A stretch of DNA of 30,480 bases, taken from assembly GCA_963652365.1 (NCBI GenBank), contig CAVJTH010000030.1, positions 1 to 30,480 on the forward strand. The letters are read 5' to 3'. Positions 15,061 to 23,019 of the stretch are shown one piece after another; the first letter of the stretch is position 1, and every line of letters begins with the position of its first letter. A program made the translations under genes and the position numbers. Under the pieces are notes generated by a model. That model searched no databases and was not told the DNA's origin. It saw only the letters and a program-made list of their open reading frames with translations. This DNA is from Hallerella sp963652365 (lineage in GTDB: Bacteria; Fibrobacterota; Fibrobacteria; Fibrobacterales; Fibrobacteraceae).

Positions 15061-17208
15061 ATGCCGACGGAAGTTCTACAGCCCTCCCAGGAGCACATCG
15101 TACACGTGCTCATGAAGAAAAACCCTGCCCTGGACGAGCAGAAGCTGCGGAGCGCCATCGCCTTTATCGCCGAAGCGCACAAGGGGCAATTCCGAAAAAG
15201 CGGAATGCCCTATACGGAACATCCCTACGAAGTGGCGAAAATCATCGCCGACATGAAGCTCGACACCTCTTCGGTCCTGGCGGGACTCCTGCACGACGTC
15301 GTCGAGGATACCCCGCATACGCTCTCGGAAATCAAGACCCGGTTCGGCGAAGACACCGCCTTCATGGTCGATGCGGTCACGAAGATTTCCGCGGCCCAGA
15401 AGCAGGGAAACAAGATCGAGCAGAAAGCGGAAACCTACCGCAAGTTCATCAACGCGATGGCGAAGGATCCGCGCGTCATCATGATAAAGATCGCGGACCG
15501 TCTGCACAACATGCGCACGCTTCAATACATGAAGCCCGAAAAGCGAAAGATCATCGCGCAAGAGACCCTCGACATCTATACGCCGCTCACCCACAGGTTC
15601 GGCCTTTACCAGTTCAAGTCCGAACTGGAAGACCTGGCGTTCAAGTACCTGAACCCGGTCGAATACCGAAAGATCGTCGATCACCTGCTTTCCACCAAAG
15701 AAGAGCGCGAACGCTACATCAAGTCCGTCATCGGGCCGCTCCAGATAAAGCTCGCGCTCGAAGACTTCGACTGCACGATCCAGGGACGCACCAAGAACAT
15801 CTACAGCATCTACGGAAAGACCTTGAGCCGCGGCTGCAAGCTCGACGAAATCTTCGACATCTTCGCCATCCGGATCATCGTGGAAACGATTCCCGAATGC
15901 TATCTCGCGCTAGGCTACGTGCACAACCTCTGGACGCCCATCCAGGGACTTTTCAAGGATTACATCGCGACACCGAAGCCGAACCTTTACCAGAGCATCC
16001 ACACGACGGTCATCGGACCGGAAAACAAGATGGTCGAGGTCCAGATTCGCACCAAGGACATGGATCTCACCGCCGAAAAGGGCTTTGCCGCGCACTGGGC
16101 CTACAAGCTGGAAACGGGCAGGAGCGGCGAAGAGCTCGAATGGCTCGACAGGCTCGCGAAGCTCCAGGCGGAAATTCCCAATTCCGCGGAATACCTGAAC
16201 TTCCTCCGGATGGACCTGAAAAACGAATCCGTCACCGTGTTTACGCCGAAGGGAGATTCCATCGAGCTTCCCGAGGGCAGCACGATTCTCGACTTCGCCT
16301 TTGCGGTACACACGGAACTCGGCCTTCACTGCGTCGGCGCGCGGATAAACGGAGACGTCATCAGCGCGACAAGCGCGGTCCCGAACGGTTCGACGGTCCA
16401 GATTCTCACGAGCCACAACCAGAATCCCCTGCCCGAATGGCTCGAAATCGTCCGGACGGAAAAGGCGAAGCAGGAACTCCGCCGCTGGATGCGCACGAGC
16501 ATCGACAAGGAAGCCCAGACGCTCGGCAAGGAACTGTGGCTGCGCGAGCTTCGCGTGTTCAAGATCCAGAAGCCCGAGGAACAGCCGAAGCCGGAAGAAA
16601 TCTGCGCGTTTTTCGGCGTGAAAAGCGTCGAGGAGTTTTACGACAGGCTAGGCCAGGGAGACATGGAACTTTCCGAGCTGGAACGGTTCATCCAGAAGAT
16701 CCACCCCGAGAAGTTCCGGGAAGCGGATCCGACGTCTCCCGTCCGGCTCTTTGTCACGGACGCGGCGGACGAATCGCAGCTGCCCGTCGAAGTCGGGAAC
16801 GAATCGAGCCTGCTTATCCATTTCGCGAACTGCTGCTCCCCCATTCCCGGCGAATCGATCGTCGGAGCGCTCATTCCGAAGCACGGCATCGAAGTGCATC
16901 GCAAGGACTGTCCAAGGCTTGCGGAGGTTCCGGAATCCAGGCGCATTTCGATGGAATGGAACAAGGATTCGAAGCAGGAATTTTCCGTCCACCTGAAAAT
17001 CGAGACGGACGACCGCAAGGGAATCACCGCGGACATTCTAGACAAGCTTTCCGACGCGAAGGTATTTATCGAGCGCATGAGCGTCGTGTCGGCCAAGAAA
17101 TCCGGCAGAATCCGTCTGGTGTTCCGCATTGCGCGGCGCAACCTGCTCGAACATCTGATATCCGAAATCCGAAAGGTTCCCGGAGTCCACGAGGTAAAGC
17201 GCCTATGA
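15061..17208 (+). CDS. rel: bifunctional (p)ppGpp synthetase/hydrolase (Rel/SpoT family)
   Basis: A 715-residue long RSH protein that makes and degrades the alarmone (p)ppGpp. The hydrolase HD domain looks intact (H54 in HPYEVAKII, H78-D79 in LLHDVVEDT, D146 in IADRLHN), so hydrolysis is expected. The synthetase domain spans about 225-350, with GRTKNIYSIYGK (242-253), LDEIFDIFAIRI (261-272), KDYIATPKPNLYQSIHT (299-315) and VEVQIRT (325-331). The loop that reads RFKD in most bifunctional enzymes is LFKD here (297-300). A TGS domain (about 390-452), a CC/zinc-finger-like region (NCCSPIPGESIVG, 590-602) and a C-terminal ACT domain (about 643-715) follow. ATG at 15061 is the only sensible start; its ribosome-binding site is poor. 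The next gene overlaps its stop. Confidence 0.94.
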   Translation: MPTEVLQPSQEHIVHVLMKKNPALDEQKLRSAIAFIAEAHKGQFRKSGMPYTEHPYEVAKIIADMKLDTSSVLAGLLHDVVEDTPHTLSEIKTRFGEDTAFMVDAVTKISAAQKQGNKIEQKAETYRKFINAMAKDPRVIMIKIADRLHNMRTLQYMKPEKRKIIAQETLDIYTPLTHRFGLYQFKSELEDLAFKYLNPVEYRKIVDHLLSTKEERERYIKSVIGPLQIKLALEDFDCTIQGRTKNIYSIYGKTLSRGCKLDEIFDIFAIRIIVETIPECYLALGYVHNLWTPIQGLFKDYIATPKPNLYQSIHTTVIGPENKMVEVQIRTKDMDLTAEKGFAAHWAYKLETGRSGEELEWLDRLAKLQAEIPNSAEYLNFLRMDLKNESVTVFTPKGDSIELPEGSTILDFAFAVHTELGLHCVGARINGDVISATSAVPNGSTVQILTSHNQNPLPEWLEIVRTEKAKQELRRWMRTSIDKEAQTLGKELWLRELRVFKIQKPEEQPKPEEICAFFGVKSVEEFYDRLGQGDMELSELERFIQKIHPEKFREADPTSPVRLFVTDAADESQLPVEVGNESSLLIHFANCCSPIPGESIVGALIPKHGIEVHRKDCPRLAEVPESRRISMEWNKDSKQEFSVHLKIETDDRKGITADILDKLSDAKVFIERMSVVSAKKSGRIRLVFRIARRNLLEHLISEIRKVPGVHEVKRL

Positions 17209-17795
17209 TGACCCTTTCGCTCGCCCATCCCGTCGAAGACGAAACCGTGAGAAACCGGGCGTTCAACTGCCGGATGCGAAACCGCCGCTACGAAGAAGTC
17301 TTCTATGCGTTCAGCGCGCTGACGCCCGTCATCATGCAAAAGGACGTGACGAACCGGAAGGAATGGTTCGCCTCCATCGGCGAAAAGGTCGGCGAGTGCG
17401 AAAAGTCGCTCGAAGCGTGCCTCGAATACGCGCAGGCGTCCGTCTTCTTTGGAAAGATCGAGAAGATCGGCCGCTACTCGACCGAGAATCCACGGGGAAT
17501 CCTGCAAGAGGAACTTCTGCTCGTGTTCTTTCTGAGCGAGCTCCAATCGACGACCCGCTATCTGATTTCCCGCATCGAAACGGACAAGGAGCTCCAGAAC
17601 ATGGACTCCGAAATGGAAATCAAGAAGAGCGGAGCCTATGTTTCCGGGTTCATCTCGAACATGCACAAGAACCTGAACGCGCTGAACCTCGCGACGGAAA
17701 AGGAGTTTCGCGATCTCCAGGCGCACATCAAGGAACGCTTCGAAATCGGCAACGAACTGTTCGGGACGCTCCAGGAAGTACAACACTTTTACTGA
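17205..17795 (+). CDS. hypothetical protein coupled to rel
   Basis: A 196-residue protein I do not recognise. Its ATG overlaps the rel stop (ATGATG at 17205-17210), after GAGGTAAAG, so translation is probably coupled to rel. It is largely charged and predicted helical, with possible coiled-coil stretches (about 55-85 and 125-185). There is no signal peptide, membrane helix, zinc motif or recognisable enzyme motif. Cysteines C22, C65 and C72 are scattered. GC content and codon use match the flanking rel and nuo genes, so it is a native core gene, not an insertion. Only 33 bases separate it from nuoA. A role beside Rel (regulator or partner) or in the Nuo operon (assembly) would be speculation. 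Confidence 0.75.
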   Translation: MMTLSLAHPVEDETVRNRAFNCRMRNRRYEEVFYAFSALTPVIMQKDVTNRKEWFASIGEKVGECEKSLEACLEYAQASVFFGKIEKIGRYSTENPRGILQEELLLVFFLSELQSTTRYLISRIETDKELQNMDSEMEIKKSGAYVSGFISNMHKNLNALNLATEKEFRDLQAHIKERFEIGNELFGTLQEVQHFY

Positions 17796-17828
17796 CAGGA
17801 TTTTTAAAACGAACTCGCAGGAACGTCT

Positions 17829-18215
17829 ATGGAACTTTCTGAATACTTCATTCTCGCATTTTTTCTCGCTCTAGGCGCGGTCGTCGCCGGAGGCGCCATC
17901 GTTTTCGGCAAGATTCTGGGCTACCGGAGCAAGGACACGAAGAACAAGTTCGCGCCCTACGAATGTGGCATGCAGACCGTCGGCAACGCCCGGATCCAGT
18001 TCAAGGTCGGCTACTATCTCCTTGCGCTTCTCTTTCTCGTCTTTGACGTCGAAGCGCTCTTTCTCTTTCCCGTCCTTCTCGAATTCGGGCCGATTGTCGC
18101 CGGGAAGACCTCCCTTTCGCCCGTTCTCGTCGCGATCGATCTCGTACTCTTTATCGCCGTGCTGACCGCCGGCCTCGCCTACGCCTGGAAAAAAGGAATT
18201 CTCAAATGGGAATAA
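17829..18215 (+). CDS. nuoA: NADH-quinone oxidoreductase subunit A
   Basis: A 128-residue membrane subunit of complex I. Three transmembrane helices are visible (about 8-30, 62-85, 95-118). The conserved loop between helices 1 and 2 carries KNKFAPYECGM (38-48), the family signature with its ECG cysteine. FLVFDVEALFLFP (69-81) is the second signature, with the conserved acidic pair. NuoA interacts with NuoH, J and K near the quinone cavity. It is the first nuo gene. CAGGAAC lies upstream at ribosome-binding distance. The reading frame overlaps that of nuoBC by 10 bases. Confidence 0.95.
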   Translation: MELSEYFILAFFLALGAVVAGGAIVFGKILGYRSKDTKNKFAPYECGMQTVGNARIQFKVGYYLLALLFLVFDVEALFLFPVLLEFGPIVAGKTSLSPVLVAIDLVLFIAVLTAGLAYAWKKGILKWE

Positions 18216-19462
18216 TCAACTACCTGCCTAAAATACTCGATCCCGTTCCCGGCGGAAACCACCTGGTGAACGCTGTCGATTACGTGGTGAACTGGGCGCG
18301 CGCCAATTCCCTCTGGCCGCTCACCTACGGGACGAGCTGCTGCGCAATCGAAATGATGTCGAGCTCCATGGCGCGCTACGACATTGCGCGTTTCGGATCC
18401 GAGGTGTTCCGCGATTCTCCCCGACAGGCGGACCTTTTCATTCTCGCGGGGACGATCACCGAGCGGATGGCGCCGGCGGTCCAGATGCTCTGGGAACAGA
18501 TGCCCGGTCCCAAGTATGTCCTCGCGATGGGAGCCTGCACGATTTCCGGCGGGCCTTTCTACTATGACAACTATTCCGTGGTGCGCGGCGCGGCGAACAT
18601 TCTCCCGGTCGATGTCTTTGTCCCGGGATGCCCGCCACGGCCCGAAGCGCTCTTCCACGGGCTTCTCACCCTGCGCGACAAGATTCGCAAGGAAACGTGC
18701 CGACAGCCCTGGCACGAAGGCGCTCTCGACACGACGGATCTCGGAAACCGCTACGCGGAAGCGAAGAAGGCGTGGGAAGCTCTCGAAAAGATCAAGGACG
18801 AGGAGCTCGCGGAAGCACGCGCGAAATTCAAGGAAGAAAATCCCGACTACAAGTCCGGCTACAAGGCGATTCGTGTCGCGAAGGAAGCCTTTCCCGAAGT
18901 CCCCTACCGGGAACGCAAGCGGCAGGGACTTTCGCAACGGGAGCTCTTTCACCTGGCGAGCGAAAGGTTTCCCTCGATTTCCCTCTACGGAGCGAAGGAT
19001 TCCTCGGACGAGACGCTCGACGCCCTTCCGGCCGATACGCCTCTCGACGTGAACGTTTCCGCAAAGGACTACGTTCCGCTCGTCGAATTCCTGAAGAACG
19101 ATCCACGGACATCTCTCGACTTTCTGATCGACGTGACCGCGGTCGACTGGAAGGACCATTTCGACGTCATCGCGCAGCTGATGAGCTCGGAACTCGGGCA
19201 CAAGCTCTTTGTGCGGCTTTCTCTCGCCAAGGACGATTCGATTCCCGAAGAGAAGCGCGCCGCGAGCGTTCTTTCGAAAGCCCCGAGCCTTTCGAAAATC
19301 TATCCGGGCGCGAACTGGAAGGAACGCGAAGTCTATGACATGTTCGGGATTTCCTTTGAAGGACACGACGACATGCGCCGGATTTTCCTCGACGAAGACT
19401 TTCCCGGGTTTCCGCTCCGCAAGGACTTCACCCATCCGCACATCATCCGGAGGGAAGCATGA
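18206..19462 (+). CDS. nuoBC: fused NADH-quinone oxidoreductase subunits B and C
   Basis: A 418-residue single reading frame encoding two complex I subunits. Residues 1-160 are NuoB: GTSCCAIEM (42-50), MGACTISGG (108-116) and PGCPPRPE (140-147). They supply the four ligands of the N2 [4Fe-4S] cluster, C45, C46, C111 and C142. Residues 163-245 are a charged linker rich in Lys and Glu. Residues 250-418 are NuoC: LDFLIDVTAVDW (304-315), then WKEREVYDMFGISFEGH (371-387), RRIFLDEDFPGFPLRKD (391-407). I see no internal stop or frameshift, and no start with a good ribosome-binding site between the halves. Both belong to the peripheral Q-module, so the fusion tethers neighbours. C-D fusions are well known (E. 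coli), B-C much less so. It overlaps nuoD by 4 bases (ATGA). Confidence 0.95.
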   Translation: MGIINYLPKILDPVPGGNHLVNAVDYVVNWARANSLWPLTYGTSCCAIEMMSSSMARYDIARFGSEVFRDSPRQADLFILAGTITERMAPAVQMLWEQMPGPKYVLAMGACTISGGPFYYDNYSVVRGAANILPVDVFVPGCPPRPEALFHGLLTLRDKIRKETCRQPWHEGALDTTDLGNRYAEAKKAWEALEKIKDEELAEARAKFKEENPDYKSGYKAIRVAKEAFPEVPYRERKRQGLSQRELFHLASERFPSISLYGAKDSSDETLDALPADTPLDVNVSAKDYVPLVEFLKNDPRTSLDFLIDVTAVDWKDHFDVIAQLMSSELGHKLFVRLSLAKDDSIPEEKRAASVLSKAPSLSKIYPGANWKEREVYDMFGISFEGHDDMRRIFLDEDFPGFPLRKDFTHPHIIRREA

Positions 19463-20619
19463 ATTCAAGCGCGAACAATCTTTCCTCGTTTCTACTTCCC
19501 GGATTCAAGGAAGAATTTCACGATCCGTATAGCGAAGACTTTTACATCAACATGGGGCCGCAGCACCCGAGCACACACGGCGCGCTGCGCCTCCAGATTC
19601 GGCTCGACGGCGAATCGGTCATCGAAATCGTTCCCCATTTCGGCTACATCCACCGCGGTCTCGAAAAGCAGGCGGAAAGCCAGAACTACGTCCAGTACAT
19701 CCATCTTTCCGACAGGCAGGACTACCTGACCGCCATCCAGAACAACCTGGGCGTCTGCCTTGCGCTCGAAAAGGGAATGGGCATCGGGGTCCCGGAACGC
19801 GGCGAATACATCCGCGTCATGATGGCGGAACTCGGACGGATCGCTTCGCACCTCGTCTTTTACGGTTGCTTTGGCGGAGATCTCGGCGGACAGACGCCTC
19901 TCATCTACGGGTTCAAGGAACGCGAGATGATTCACGACATCTTCGACCAGGAAACCGGTTCGCGCCTCACGACCAACTTCTTCAGGCCGGGCGGTTCGCG
20001 CTTCGACGTGACGGATGCGTTCATTCCGCGGGTCAGGGCGTTTCTCGAACATTTGAAGCCCACGATGGACGATTACGAAAGGCTCCTCTCGACGAACCTC
20101 ATCGTTCTCGAACGTTCCCGGGGCGTGGGCGTTCTCTCCAAGGAAGACGCTCTCGCGTTCGGCTGTTCGGGTCCCGTGGCGCGGGCGTCCGGCGTTCGCT
20201 ACGACGTCCGCAAGAACGATCCCTACGGCATCTACGACACCTTTGACTTCGATGTGCCGGTTCGCTCCGAAGGCGACTGCTACGCGCGCTACCTGGTGCG
20301 CATCGAGGAAATTCACCAGTCGATGAAAATCCTCGAACAGTGCATGGCGCGCTTTCCCGAAGGCGGCCCGTATCGTTCCAAGGAAAAGCCCGTACGCCTT
20401 CCCGCCGGCAGCTACTACGCGGCGTCCGAAACGGCGAAGGGGCTCTACGCGACATACATCGTCGCGACGGGCGGCGACAAGCCTTACCGCATCCACACGC
20501 GCGGCCCGAGCTTTGCGAACCTCGCCGCCCTGAACACCATAGCCAAGGGCCAGAAGGTTGCGGACATCGTCACGATCATGGCGACGCTCGACCCGGTCAT
20601 TCCCGAAATCGATAGGTAA
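19459..20619 (+). CDS. nuoD: NADH-quinone oxidoreductase subunit D
   Basis: A 386-residue Q-module subunit homologous to the large subunit of [NiFe]-hydrogenases, which forms much of the quinone site with NuoB. MGPQHPSTHGALRL (32-45) carries the quinone-interacting histidine loop, and HRGLEK (65-70) is the next signature. The middle NNLGVCLALEKGMGIGVPER and the terminal DPVIPEIDR, which usually reads 'D.V.GE.DR', are as expected. The hydrogenase metal cysteines are absent, as is normal for NuoD. The start overlaps the nuoBC stop (ATGA), after AGGGAAGC. It is a separate gene here, unlike the CD fusion of enterobacteria. Three bases separate it from nuoH. Confidence 0.96.
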   Translation: MNSSANNLSSFLLPGFKEEFHDPYSEDFYINMGPQHPSTHGALRLQIRLDGESVIEIVPHFGYIHRGLEKQAESQNYVQYIHLSDRQDYLTAIQNNLGVCLALEKGMGIGVPERGEYIRVMMAELGRIASHLVFYGCFGGDLGGQTPLIYGFKEREMIHDIFDQETGSRLTTNFFRPGGSRFDVTDAFIPRVRAFLEHLKPTMDDYERLLSTNLIVLERSRGVGVLSKEDALAFGCSGPVARASGVRYDVRKNDPYGIYDTFDFDVPVRSEGDCYARYLVRIEEIHQSMKILEQCMARFPEGGPYRSKEKPVRLPAGSYYAASETAKGLYATYIVATGGDKPYRIHTRGPSFANLAALNTIAKGQKVADIVTIMATLDPVIPEIDR

Positions 20620-20622
20620 GCG

Positions 20623-21705
20623 ATGACTCCTTCCATTACAAATCCCATCGGCGACTTTATCCGGGCAAACATTCCCATCCCGGAGCTCGCCTACCTCGTC
20701 AACGCGATTCTCTGCATCTGCGGTGTCTGCGCGGTCGCCTTCGGCTCGGCGATCGTGCTCGTCTATATGGAGCGCAAGGTCTGCGCGCACATCCAGTGCC
20801 GTCTCGGCCCGATGCGTCTCGGCTTCCACGGGTGCATCCAGGTCTTCGCCGATTCCATCAAGCTGATGTTCAAGGAAGTCTATGCCCCAAAGGGCGCGGA
20901 CAAGCTTCTCTTCTACATGGCTCCGATGATTCTTCTCACGGCTCCGTTCGTGAGCCTCGCCCTGATCCCTTTCGGCCCGACTCTGCAGGTCGCGGACGTT
21001 TCCGTCGCCGTCCCGCTCATCATCGCGGTGAACGGATTCGGCATCCTGGGCATTCTCATCGGCGGATGGGCTTCGAACAACAAGTATTCCCTTTTGGGTT
21101 CGCTACGTTCCGGTGCGCAGATGATAAGCTACGAGATTTCGTATGCGATGATCCTTCTTCTCGTCGTGATGCTCGCCGGGTCCGCAAGCCTGCGGGAAAT
21201 CACGCTCAGCCAGGCGGGAACGGTTCTCGACTGGTGGATCTTCAAGGCGCCGCTTATCGGAATCGTCGCCTTTGTTCTTTTCCTCGTCTGCTCGACAGCC
21301 GAACTGAACCGCGCCCCGTTCGACCTTTCGGAAGCGGAACAGGAACTCACCGGTGGCTACCACACCGAATACAACGGAATGTCGTTCGCCATGTTCTACC
21401 TCGGCGAATACATCAACCTGGTCACGACCTCCTCGCTCGCCACGGTCTTCTTCTTCGGCGGATACTTTCCCCCGTGCATCGGGATTGCGCCCGTTGACGA
21501 AATCTTGAGCCTTGTCCCCGGCGTCATCTGGTTCTTCGCGAAGGTCTTCACGATGATCTGGGTCTATATGGTCATCCGCTGGACGCTGGTACGCCCGCGC
21601 ATCGACCAGCTGATGGCTCTCGAATGGAAGTTCATGCTGCCGGCGAGCCTTCTTCTCCTTGTTCTCGGAGCGGTCGCTGTCTCTTTCGGGTGGATACTCA
21701 AATGA
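20623..21705 (+). CDS. nuoH: NADH-quinone oxidoreductase subunit H
   Basis: A 360-residue membrane subunit with about eight helices that joins the quinone cavity to the proton-pumping arm. YMERKVCAHIQCRLGP (48-63) is the cytoplasmic loop signature, followed by KLMFKE (80-85). APFDLSEAEQELTGGYHTEY, in the middle of the protein, is the highly conserved acidic loop near the E-channel. Length and topology are typical. The start lies 3 bases after the nuoD stop, and its stop overlaps the start of nuoI (ATGA). There is nothing anomalous in its key residues. Confidence 0.96.
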   Translation: MTPSITNPIGDFIRANIPIPELAYLVNAILCICGVCAVAFGSAIVLVYMERKVCAHIQCRLGPMRLGFHGCIQVFADSIKLMFKEVYAPKGADKLLFYMAPMILLTAPFVSLALIPFGPTLQVADVSVAVPLIIAVNGFGILGILIGGWASNNKYSLLGSLRSGAQMISYEISYAMILLLVVMLAGSASLREITLSQAGTVLDWWIFKAPLIGIVAFVLFLVCSTAELNRAPFDLSEAEQELTGGYHTEYNGMSFAMFYLGEYINLVTTSSLATVFFFGGYFPPCIGIAPVDEILSLVPGVIWFFAKVFTMIWVYMVIRWTLVRPRIDQLMALEWKFMLPASLLLLVLGAVAVSFGWILK

Positions 21706-22175
21706 GCGAAAAGAAAATTTCAGCCAAGGACGCCTTCAGGCGTTACTTCAGGACGGTCGCCGGATCGGTCAGCTTTCTCAAGGGCTTTTCCGTCACGGTC
21801 AAGTATTTTTTCCAGCCACGGCGCATCGTCACGGAGCAGTATCCGGAAAACCGCGAGACGCTGACGATGTATCCGCGGTTCCGTGGACGCCTCGAAATGA
21901 TCGAGGACGAAAACGGCGACAACGTGTGCACCGCCTGCGGCATGTGCGAACGCAACTGCCCGAACGGTTCCATCAACGTCCTTTCGACAAAGAACATCGC
22001 CGGGAAAAAGGTTCTCGGAAAATACATCTACCGGCTGGATTCCTGCACGCAATGCGGGCTCTGCGTCGAAGCGTGCCCGTTCGGCGCCATCCGGATGAAC
22101 CAGGACTTCGAGCTGTCCCGCACGTCGCGCGACGGATTCGAAATGAAACTCAACCAAAAGGAGGGGCGCGCCTGA
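21702..22175 (+). CDS. nuoI: NADH-quinone oxidoreductase subunit I (2x[4Fe-4S])
   Basis: A 157-residue ferredoxin-like subunit that carries clusters N6a and N6b and passes electrons to N2 in NuoB. The two motifs are CTACGMCERNCPNG (C76, C79, C82, C86) and CTQCGLCVEACPFGAI (C115, C118, C121, C125), each with the closing CP that completes the partner cluster. An amphipathic N-terminal stretch (about 12-40) would anchor it to the membrane arm. ATG at 21702 overlaps the nuoH stop. A longer in-frame reading from 21624 lies inside nuoH and is rejected. AAGGAGG near its 3' end serves the next gene. With NuoEFG missing, NuoI is the most exposed electron-entry candidate of the complex encoded here. 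Confidence 0.96.
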   Translation: MSEKKISAKDAFRRYFRTVAGSVSFLKGFSVTVKYFFQPRRIVTEQYPENRETLTMYPRFRGRLEMIEDENGDNVCTACGMCERNCPNGSINVLSTKNIAGKKVLGKYIYRLDSCTQCGLCVEACPFGAIRMNQDFELSRTSRDGFEMKLNQKEGRA

Positions 22176-22717
22176 TGAGCCTGATTTCCGACGCCCTTTT
22201 CAAGGATATCGTCTTTTACGCCGTCGCGCTTCTGATGATCGTCGCGTCCATCGTGACGATTACGGCGAAGAACCTGCTGCGGAGCGCGGTGTTTCTCATC
22301 GTCTCGTTTATCGGTACGGCGATTTTCTACCTGATGCTCCATGCGGAATTTCTCGCGATGGCGCAGATCATGGTCTATGCGGGAGGCGTCGTCATCTTCG
22401 TCGTCTTTACCGTGCTCCTGACAAGCCATCTGGGCGAGACCGTCTTCAACATCAACCTGCCGAGAAACTTCATCGCCGCGGCGATTTCGTGCGGGCTTCT
22501 GTACACCATGGTCCGCTTTCTCTTCAAGGCGGAGGACATCGGAACGGCGACTGCCACGGCGACGGCCGACTACGCATCGCTTCCGAGCCTCGCCCTGAGG
22601 CTTCTGTCCACCGATCCGTCGGGATTCATCATCCCGTTCGAGCTGGTGAGCTTTGTCCTGCTCACGACCCTCGTCGCCGCGATAACCATCGCAAGAAAGT
22701 TCAAGGGGGAAGAATGA
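22175..22717 (+). CDS. nuoJ: NADH-quinone oxidoreductase subunit J
   Basis: A 180-residue membrane subunit with about five helices. LRSAVFLIVSFIGTAIFYLM is followed by EFLAMAQIMVYAGGVVIFVVF, the conserved region around TM3 with its pi-bulge 'YAGG.V.' signature. The last helix (FELVSFVLLTTLVAAITIA) precedes a short basic tail. The start at 22175 shares one base with the nuoI stop (TGATG) and has an excellent AAGGAGG 10 bases upstream, much better than any earlier in-frame start. The stop overlaps nuoK (ATGA). Confidence 0.93.
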   Translation: MSLISDALFKDIVFYAVALLMIVASIVTITAKNLLRSAVFLIVSFIGTAIFYLMLHAEFLAMAQIMVYAGGVVIFVVFTVLLTSHLGETVFNINLPRNFIAAAISCGLLYTMVRFLFKAEDIGTATATATADYASLPSLALRLLSTDPSGFIIPFELVSFVLLTTLVAAITIARKFKGEE

Positions 22718-23019
22718 CTCTCGAACACTGCCTAATCCTTTCCTTTGTACTGTTCGGTATCGGAATCTTCGGGCTCTTGCGGAGACGCCACATCGTCGGG
22801 ATGCTCCTTTCGATCGAAATCATGCTGAACGCGGCAAACATGAACTTTATCTCGTTCGCCTACTTCAAGGCCGCGGACGCGACAGCCGGATCGATCTTCA
22901 GCCTCTTCGTCATCGCGATTACCGCCTGCGAAATGGCGATTGCGCTCGCCATCGTGGTGAGCATGTACCGCCGCCACCACAGCCTCGACATCAACCAGCT
23001 GAGGGATATCCATGAATGA
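22714..23019 (+). CDS. nuoK: NADH-quinone oxidoreductase subunit K
   Basis: A 101-residue subunit with three membrane helices, MrpC-like, contributing part of the proton path. The two functionally important membrane glutamates are kept: E35 in GMLLSIEIMLNAANMNF (29-45) and E73 in IAITACEMAIALAI (67-80). Length is normal. The start overlaps the nuoJ stop, after GGGGGAAG. The end overlaps nuoL by 8 bases. In-frame upstream starts lie within nuoJ and are not used. Confidence 0.95.
   Translation: MTLEHCLILSFVLFGIGIFGLLRRRHIVGMLLSIEIMLNAANMNFISFAYFKAADATAGSIFSLFVIAITACEMAIALAIVVSMYRRHHSLDINQLRDIHE

Noticed and set aside
15045..17204. Upstream extension of the hypothetical gene through rel in another frame
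   Set aside because: The first 720 codons are a shadow of rel; only the part after ATG 17205 is not covered by another gene.
18179..19468. 429-codon minus-strand frame opposite nuoBC
   Set aside because: Antisense shadow of a clearly conserved gene with no recognisable motif of its own.
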